From: an uncultured Oribacterium sp.
GTDB lineage: Bacteria > Bacillota > Clostridia > Lachnospirales > Lachnospiraceae
Assembly: GCA_934270345.1 (NCBI GenBank)
Contig: CAKQPT010000051.1
Coordinates: 1-11,170, forward strand
Length of the DNA stretch: 11,170 nucleotides
Direction: 5' to 3'
Shown here: positions 7,015-11,170 of the stretch, one piece after another
Position numbering within the stretch: position 1 is the first letter of the stretch
Layout: every line of letters starts with the position of its first letter
The notes under the pieces: model-generated
What the model was told of the DNA's origin: nothing
The model's input: only the letters and a program-made list of their open reading frames with translations
Database searches by the model: none
Made by a program: the position numbers and the translations under genes

Positions 7015-8001
7015 ATGGCAGAAAATATTTTACAGGTAAAGAACTTAAAAACCTACTTTCATACCGAGGCCGGCCTCGTAAAGGCGGTCAATGATGTTTC
7101 CTTCGATGTGGAGAAGGGAAAGACGCTGGGCATCGTCGGTGAGTCCGGCTGTGGAAAGAGTATGACCTCTCTTTCCATCATGCGACTGATCGAGAAGCCG
7201 GGTAAGATCGAGGGTGGCGAGATTCTCCTCGATGGAGAAGATATCGTAAAGATGTCCGAGGATGAGATGCGTAAGATCCGCGGCAAGAAGATCGCGATGA
7301 TTTTCCAGGAGCCGATGACCTCTCTGAATCCGGTGTTCACCATCGGACAGCAGCTCATCGAGGCACTGCTTCTGCACGAGAATATGACGAAAAAGGAAGC
7401 GAAGGAGCGCGCGATCGAGATGCTGAAGCTCGTGAAGATCCCGCTCGCAGAGCGTCGCTTCGATGAGTATCCGCATCAGCTTTCCGGCGGTATGCGTCAG
7501 CGTGTGATGATCGCGATGGCACTGTGCTGTAATCCGGAGCTCCTGATCTGTGACGAGCCGACCACGGCCCTCGATGTGACGATCCAGGCGCAGATCCTCG
7601 ACCTGATCAATGAGCTGAAGGAGAAAACCGGTACCTCGGTTATGATGATCACCCATGATCTCGGTGTCATCGCTGAAGTAGCGGATGATGTCATGGTTAT
7701 GTACGCCGGCCAGGTGGTCGAGAAGGCAAGCTGTGATCAGATCTTCGATCAGCCGCTGCATCCGTATACCGATGGCCTGATGAAGTGTATTCCGAAGCTC
7801 GACGACGATGATACGAAGGAGCTGAGCGTCATCAAGGGTATGGTCCCAAGCTTCGATGATATGCCGGCGGGCTGCACCTTCTGCCCGAGATGTCCGGAGG
7901 CCCGCGAGATCTGTCGTTGTAAGATGCCGGATCTGGTGGATGTAGATGGCCGCAAGGTACGTTGCTTCAAATATACGAAGGAGTGGGAGGAGAACGTCTG
8001 A
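7015..8001 (+). CDS. dppD: Peptide ABC transporter ATP-binding protein, DppD/OppD type
   Basis: A 328-residue ATPase that powers the importer. Walker A GESGCGKS (42-49), Q-loop Gln98, signature LSGGM (156-160), Walker B LLICDE (176-181) and switch His214 are all present, so it should be active. The C-terminal oligopeptide-transporter domain carries Cys287, Cys293, Cys300 and Cys317, at the spacing of the four cysteines known to hold a [4Fe-4S] cluster in the Thermoanaerobacter DppD structure; Cys290 and Cys302 are extra. AGGAGGTG (7001-7008) overlaps the stop codon of the preceding permease, which couples their translation. It should pair with the next ATPase as a heterodimer. Confidence 0.95.
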   Translation: MAENILQVKNLKTYFHTEAGLVKAVNDVSFDVEKGKTLGIVGESGCGKSMTSLSIMRLIEKPGKIEGGEILLDGEDIVKMSEDEMRKIRGKKIAMIFQEPMTSLNPVFTIGQQLIEALLLHENMTKKEAKERAIEMLKLVKIPLAERRFDEYPHQLSGGMRQRVMIAMALCCNPELLICDEPTTALDVTIQAQILDLINELKEKTGTSVMMITHDLGVIAEVADDVMVMYAGQVVEKASCDQIFDQPLHPYTDGLMKCIPKLDDDDTKELSVIKGMVPSFDDMPAGCTFCPRCPEAREICRCKMPDLVDVDGRKVRCFKYTKEWEENV

Positions 8002-9023
8002 TGAGTGAAGTAAATGAGAAGACGCCGCTTCTGGAGGTCCGGAACCTGCGTAAGCTGTTCCCGGGAAAGTCGTCCTTTTTCCAGAAGGATAAGGCCTGGA
8101 TCAAGGCGGTGGATGGCGTATCCTTTACGCTGAATCCGAAGGAAACCCTGGGCGTGGTCGGTGAGTCCGGCTGTGGCAAGTCCACGATGGGACGCTCCGT
8201 GCTTCGATTGATTGAACCGACGTCCGGTGATATCATCTATAGAGGAACTGATTTTTCGAAGGCCAGCGGTGCAGAGCTTCGAAAGCTGCGTTCAGAGATG
8301 CAGATCATCTTCCAGGATCCGTATGCATCACTGAATCCGCGTATGACGGTCGGTGAAGTCATCGCAGAGCCGCTGAAGATTCAGAAGCGTTATAAGACCG
8401 AGGAAGAAATCCGGGCACACGTGCTGAAGGTGATGGAAGTCGTCGGTCTGAATACGAAGTACTATAATCGTTACCCGCACGAGTTTTCCGGTGGTCAGCG
8501 TCAGCGTATCGGCATCGCCCGTGCGATCGTGCTGAACCCATCCCTCGTGGTGTGTGATGAGCCGGTTTCCGCGCTCGATGTGTCGATTCAGTCACAGGTA
8601 CTGAATCTGCTTCGTGAGCTGCAGGAATCGATGGGCATGGCCTACATCTTCATCTCGCATAATCTGAGTGTCATCAAGCACATCTCGGATCGTGTCATGG
8701 TCATGTACCTCGGTCATGTCGTGGAGCTTGCGGATAAGAAGGAGCTGTTTGACAATCCTTCTCACCCATATACCCAGGCGCTGCTGTCGGCGATTCCGGT
8801 ACCGGACCGCCATGCGAAGCGAAAGAAGATTCTGCTGCAGGGCGATCTTCCGAGCCCGGCGAATCCACCATCCGGCTGTGTGTTCCATACACGCTGCTTC
8901 ATGGCACAGGACATCTGTGCACAGCAGAAGCCGGAGCTGAGAGATATCGGAAATGGACACTTATGTGCATGTCACTTCTGTGGCGGCGCATGTGCTCAGG
9001 CTGAGAAGTCTGAGGAAAAATAA
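8001..9023 (+). CDS. dppF: Peptide ABC transporter ATP-binding protein, DppF/OppF type
   Basis: A 340-residue second ATPase with Walker A GESGCGKS (54-61), Q-loop Gln105, signature FSGGQ (162-166), Walker B LVVCDE (182-187) and switch His220. The 20-odd residues [20 protein letters not shown] before Walker A are typical of the F-type partner. The start at 8001 overlaps the previous stop by one base (TGATG) and follows GGGAGGAG by 8 bases; an upstream in-frame ATG at 7962 lies inside the other ATPase gene and is unlikely. The C-terminal domain has Cys293, Cys299 and Cys306 and then a tail with Cys322, Cys324, Cys327 and Cys331, more cysteines than the basic four-cysteine pattern needs. The last residues (AQAEKSEEK) are charged and probably disordered. 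Confidence 0.95.
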   Translation: MSEVNEKTPLLEVRNLRKLFPGKSSFFQKDKAWIKAVDGVSFTLNPKETLGVVGESGCGKSTMGRSVLRLIEPTSGDIIYRGTDFSKASGAELRKLRSEMQIIFQDPYASLNPRMTVGEVIAEPLKIQKRYKTEEEIRAHVLKVMEVVGLNTKYYNRYPHEFSGGQRQRIGIARAIVLNPSLVVCDEPVSALDVSIQSQVLNLLRELQESMGMAYIFISHNLSVIKHISDRVMVMYLGHVVELADKKELFDNPSHPYTQALLSAIPVPDRHAKRKKILLQGDLPSPANPPSGCVFHTRCFMAQDICAQQKPELRDIGNGHLCACHFCGGACAQAEKSEEK

Positions 9024-9054
9024 AGATATTTTTTAAGAAAGGAAGGGTAATATT

Positions 9055-10140
9055 ATGAAAATCACAAACATCAGAACCTACAAGATGCAGGTTCCGCTGG
9101 TACGGCCGTTCCGCATCGCACTGGGTCTGATCACCCATGCCGAGAGCTGTCTCGTCGAGATCGAGACCGATGCCGGAATCATCGGATATGGAGAGGGCTC
9201 TCCGGGACCACTGATCACCGGTGAGAACCTGGTGGGTACGGTTGCGACGATCGAGAAGCTGAAGACGAATCTGATCGGTATGGATCCATGTGATATCGAG
9301 GCGATCTATACCGTGATGAATCGTACGGTAGCTTATGCCGGTACGGCGAAGGCTGCCATCGATCTGGCATGTCATGATATTATCGGTAAGTGTGCCGGTA
9401 TGCCGCTCTATAAGGTACTCGGGGGTTATTCCGATGAAATCGTCACCGATATGACCGTCGGCATCGACGAGCCGGAGGTGATGGCCGCACAGGCGAAGGC
9501 ACATGTGGAAGCCGGATTCAATACCATCAAGACCAAGGTCGGTACGGATTTCGCAAGTGACCTCGCGAGAGTACGTGCGATTCGTGAGGCAGTCGGCGAT
9601 GATGTGAAGATCCGTCTCGACGCAAACCAGGGCTGGAAGGCGAAGGAGGCGGTCGAGCTGATCCGCCGTCTCGACGAGTACGATATCGAGCTCGTAGAGC
9701 AGCCGGTTCCACGCTTCGATTTCGAGGGACTGAAGTATGTTACGGCAAACAGCTCCGTACCGATCATGGCGGATGAGAGCTGCTGGGATTCGAAGGATGC
9801 ACTGCGTCTCGTTTCCGAGCGTGCCGTAGATTTCATCAACATCAAGCTCATGAAGTGCGGCGGTCTCTATGAGGCGAAGAAGATCAATGCCATCGCCCAG
9901 GCAGCAGGCGTCGAGGTGATGCTTGGCTGCATGGCGGAGGAGAGCGGTATCGCCATCAACGCGTCGGCTGCCCTCGGCGCGGCGCTGAAGAACATCACCC
10001 GCGCAGACCTCGATGCGACTTTCTCACTGAAGCAGCTTCCGTTCGAGGGTGGACTTACGGTGAAGGATACCTGCCATCTCGTGCTTTCTTCTGAGCCGGG
10101 TCTCGGTATCACAGGCCTTCATAAGGAGATGCTTTCATGA
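9055..10140 (+). CDS. Dipeptide epimerase (L-Ala-D/L-Glu epimerase type, enolase superfamily)
   Basis: A 361-residue cytoplasmic enzyme that flips the configuration of the C-terminal residue of a dipeptide, classically converting L-Ala-D-Glu from cell-wall peptides to L-Ala-L-Glu. The capping domain is about 1-125 and the barrel follows. The two catalytic lysines are Lys161 (in IKTKVG) and Lys264 (in INIKLMKCGG); the magnesium ligands are Asp189 (RLDANQGW), Glu215 (LVEQP) and Asp240 (MADES). The DxD pair Asp318/Asp320, which binds the dipeptide amino group in this family, is present and separates it from muconate-type relatives. Arg20 in RPFRIALG may bind the side-chain or end carboxylate. 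Exact dipeptide preference varies within the family, so Glu is likely but not certain. It lies 31 bases after the transporter ATPase, with AAAGGAAGGG 7 bases before the start, and is in the same operon. The B. subtilis homologue is YkfB; the E. coli one is YcjG. Confidence 0.92.
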   Translation: MKITNIRTYKMQVPLVRPFRIALGLITHAESCLVEIETDAGIIGYGEGSPGPLITGENLVGTVATIEKLKTNLIGMDPCDIEAIYTVMNRTVAYAGTAKAAIDLACHDIIGKCAGMPLYKVLGGYSDEIVTDMTVGIDEPEVMAAQAKAHVEAGFNTIKTKVGTDFASDLARVRAIREAVGDDVKIRLDANQGWKAKEAVELIRRLDEYDIELVEQPVPRFDFEGLKYVTANSSVPIMADESCWDSKDALRLVSERAVDFINIKLMKCGGLYEAKKINAIAQAAGVEVMLGCMAEESGIAINASAALGAALKNITRADLDATFSLKQLPFEGGLTVKDTCHLVLSSEPGLGITGLHKEMLS

Positions 10141-11170
10141 ATCGAATGACAGAAAACGGCCGGAAGCAGCTCGAAACGCTGGTTCATGAGGTGATGAAGG
10201 ACGGGCAGGCACGCGGTATCGCGGTCGGCATCGTCGATTCAGACGGTAAGATCCAGTATGAGCAGTACTTCGGCTATCGTGATGAAGAAAAGAAGCTTCC
10301 GATCGACCGCGATACGATTTTCGGTATGGCATCGGTGACGAAGTCCTTCACCGCGCTGTCCATCATGCAGATGCAGATGGATGGACTTTTATCCGTCGAT
10401 GATCCGGTTTCGAAGTATGTTCCGGAATTTACCAATAAAAACCAGACAGCGCCGGTGAAGCTGTGGCACCTCATGTGCCACAGCGGTGGCTTCTTCCCGC
10501 TGCCGCGTATCGTCATCGATAAGACGGCGCAGGAGATGCACATCGAGGACTCCCTGGAGAACGAGCTGATCTACCGCGACGATTTCGCGGAAGAGGGCGT
10601 ACGGCGGGTTGCCGAGCGCCTGGATGCACAGACGCGCTTTACCGGACGTCCGGGCCAGCGTCTCAGCTACTGCAACGACGGTTTCGGCTTACTGTCCGAT
10701 ATCGTGCGTCGCCACGGGGGCTATGGCTCCTTCGCAGCGTACCTCGATCAGAAGATTCTGAAGCCGCTCGGTATGAACCGCAGTAACATCAGCTTCATCC
10801 GGAACACCCTCGACGAGAATGCAGCCACCCTGTACTCTCTGGAGAAGGACGGCTGGAGAGCCGACCGTGATTACCAGAATGATGCCTTCGTTCTGCACGG
10901 CGGTGGAGGCATGAAGTCTACGCTCGGCGATATGCTGAAGTATGCGACGATGTACCTGAACGAGGGTGCAGCCGCAGACGGAACGCGTATCATCGACCGC
11001 TATTCGATCCAGGAGATGGTGAAGCCGCGTCAATTCATGAAGCCGGGTGTGTACTACGGCTACGGACTCGAGTGCAAGCAGGTGGAGGACCGCACGATCG
11101 TCGAGCACGGCGGCAGTCTTCCGGGTGTTTCCTCGAACTTCTCCTTCTGCCCGCAGGAAAATGTCGGCGT
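10137..11170 (+). CDS. Serine hydrolase, class C beta-lactamase/DD-peptidase family (3' end cut off)
   Basis: The reading frame stays open for 344 codons to the window edge, so the C-terminus is missing. The three active-site motifs of the penicillin-recognising family are present: SVTK (Ser66 nucleophile, Lys69), the tyrosine motif YCN (178-180), and HGG (324-326) in place of the KTG triad. There is no signal peptide or membrane segment, so it should work in the cytoplasm, unlike secreted beta-lactamases and DD-carboxypeptidases. The start at 10137 overlaps the epimerase stop (ATGA) and has AAGGAG 8 bases upstream; Met4 at 10146 is a weaker alternative. Family members include D-aminopeptidases, D-amino acid amidases, esterases and DD-peptidases, so the substrate is open. 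The coupling to a dipeptide epimerase suggests a peptide, perhaps with a D-residue. Resistance to beta-lactams is not implied. Confidence 0.9.
   Translation, partial: MNRMTENGRKQLETLVHEVMKDGQARGIAVGIVDSDGKIQYEQYFGYRDEEKKLPIDRDTIFGMASVTKSFTALSIMQMQMDGLLSVDDPVSKYVPEFTNKNQTAPVKLWHLMCHSGGFFPLPRIVIDKTAQEMHIEDSLENELIYRDDFAEEGVRRVAERLDAQTRFTGRPGQRLSYCNDGFGLLSDIVRRHGGYGSFAAYLDQKILKPLGMNRSNISFIRNTLDENAATLYSLEKDGWRADRDYQNDAFVLHGGGGMKSTLGDMLKYATMYLNEGAAADGTRIIDRYSIQEMVKPRQFMKPGVYYGYGLECKQVEDRTIVEHGGSLPGVSSNFSFCPQENVG

Noticed and set aside
9055..10140. Muconate cycloisomerase or O-succinylbenzoate synthase
   Set aside because: These relatives share the two lysines and metal ligands, but the DxD pair (318/320) and the peptide-transporter context point to a dipeptide epimerase.
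10137..11170. Antibiotic-resistance beta-lactamase
   Set aside because: The fold family matches, but there is no signal peptide and the operon context is peptide metabolism. Most such serine hydrolases are peptidases or esterases, so a resistance call is not supported.

Overview
The window reads as chromosomal DNA of a Gram-positive anaerobe of the class Clostridia, most likely Lachnospiraceae. The signs are a Firmicutes-type 23S rRNA 3' end, strong AGGAGG-type ribosome binding sites before almost every gene, a diacylglyceryl-lipoprotein peptide-binding protein (a substrate-binding protein that needs no outer membrane), and moderately GC-rich genes of Firmicutes-type families. The genus cannot be fixed from the sequence alone. 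All genes lie on the + strand.

Layout. Positions 1-67 are the last bases of a 23S rRNA gene. There is no 5S rRNA or tRNA behind it; a strong intrinsic terminator at 137-166 ends the rRNA operon. Next comes a two-gene unit: a LysR-type regulator (335-1225) with a textbook LysR box (ATAC-N7-GTAT) in its leader, followed 14 bases later by pepF, an M3B oligoendopeptidase (1240-3036). A 356-base gap follows with a terminator (3150-3193) and a candidate promoter/operator region. Then comes a peptide-import operon: a lipoprotein solute-binding protein (3393-5003), a hairpin with a T-rich tail that may act as a partial terminator (5098-5130), two permeases (5149-6081, 6085-7002), two ATPases (7015-8001, 8001-9023), a dipeptide epimerase of the enolase superfamily (9055-10140), and a serine hydrolase of the class C beta-lactamase/DD-peptidase family (10137 to beyond the window end).

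How the genes fit together (inference). A full five-part Dpp/Opp importer is joined to an L-Ala-D/L-Glu-type epimerase that keeps all catalytic residues and the DxD dipeptide-binding motif. That combination is the core of cell-wall peptide (murein) recycling, as in the Bacillus subtilis dpp-ykf region. The serine hydrolase has no signal peptide and is translationally coupled to the epimerase (ATGA overlap). It is therefore a candidate cytoplasmic enzyme for a step of peptide breakdown, possibly on D-amino-acid-containing peptides. PepF and the LysR regulator next door suggest a peptide scavenging and degradation locus under local control. The system is assembled from known families; the unassigned role of the hydrolase and the regulatory layout are the parts most worth following.
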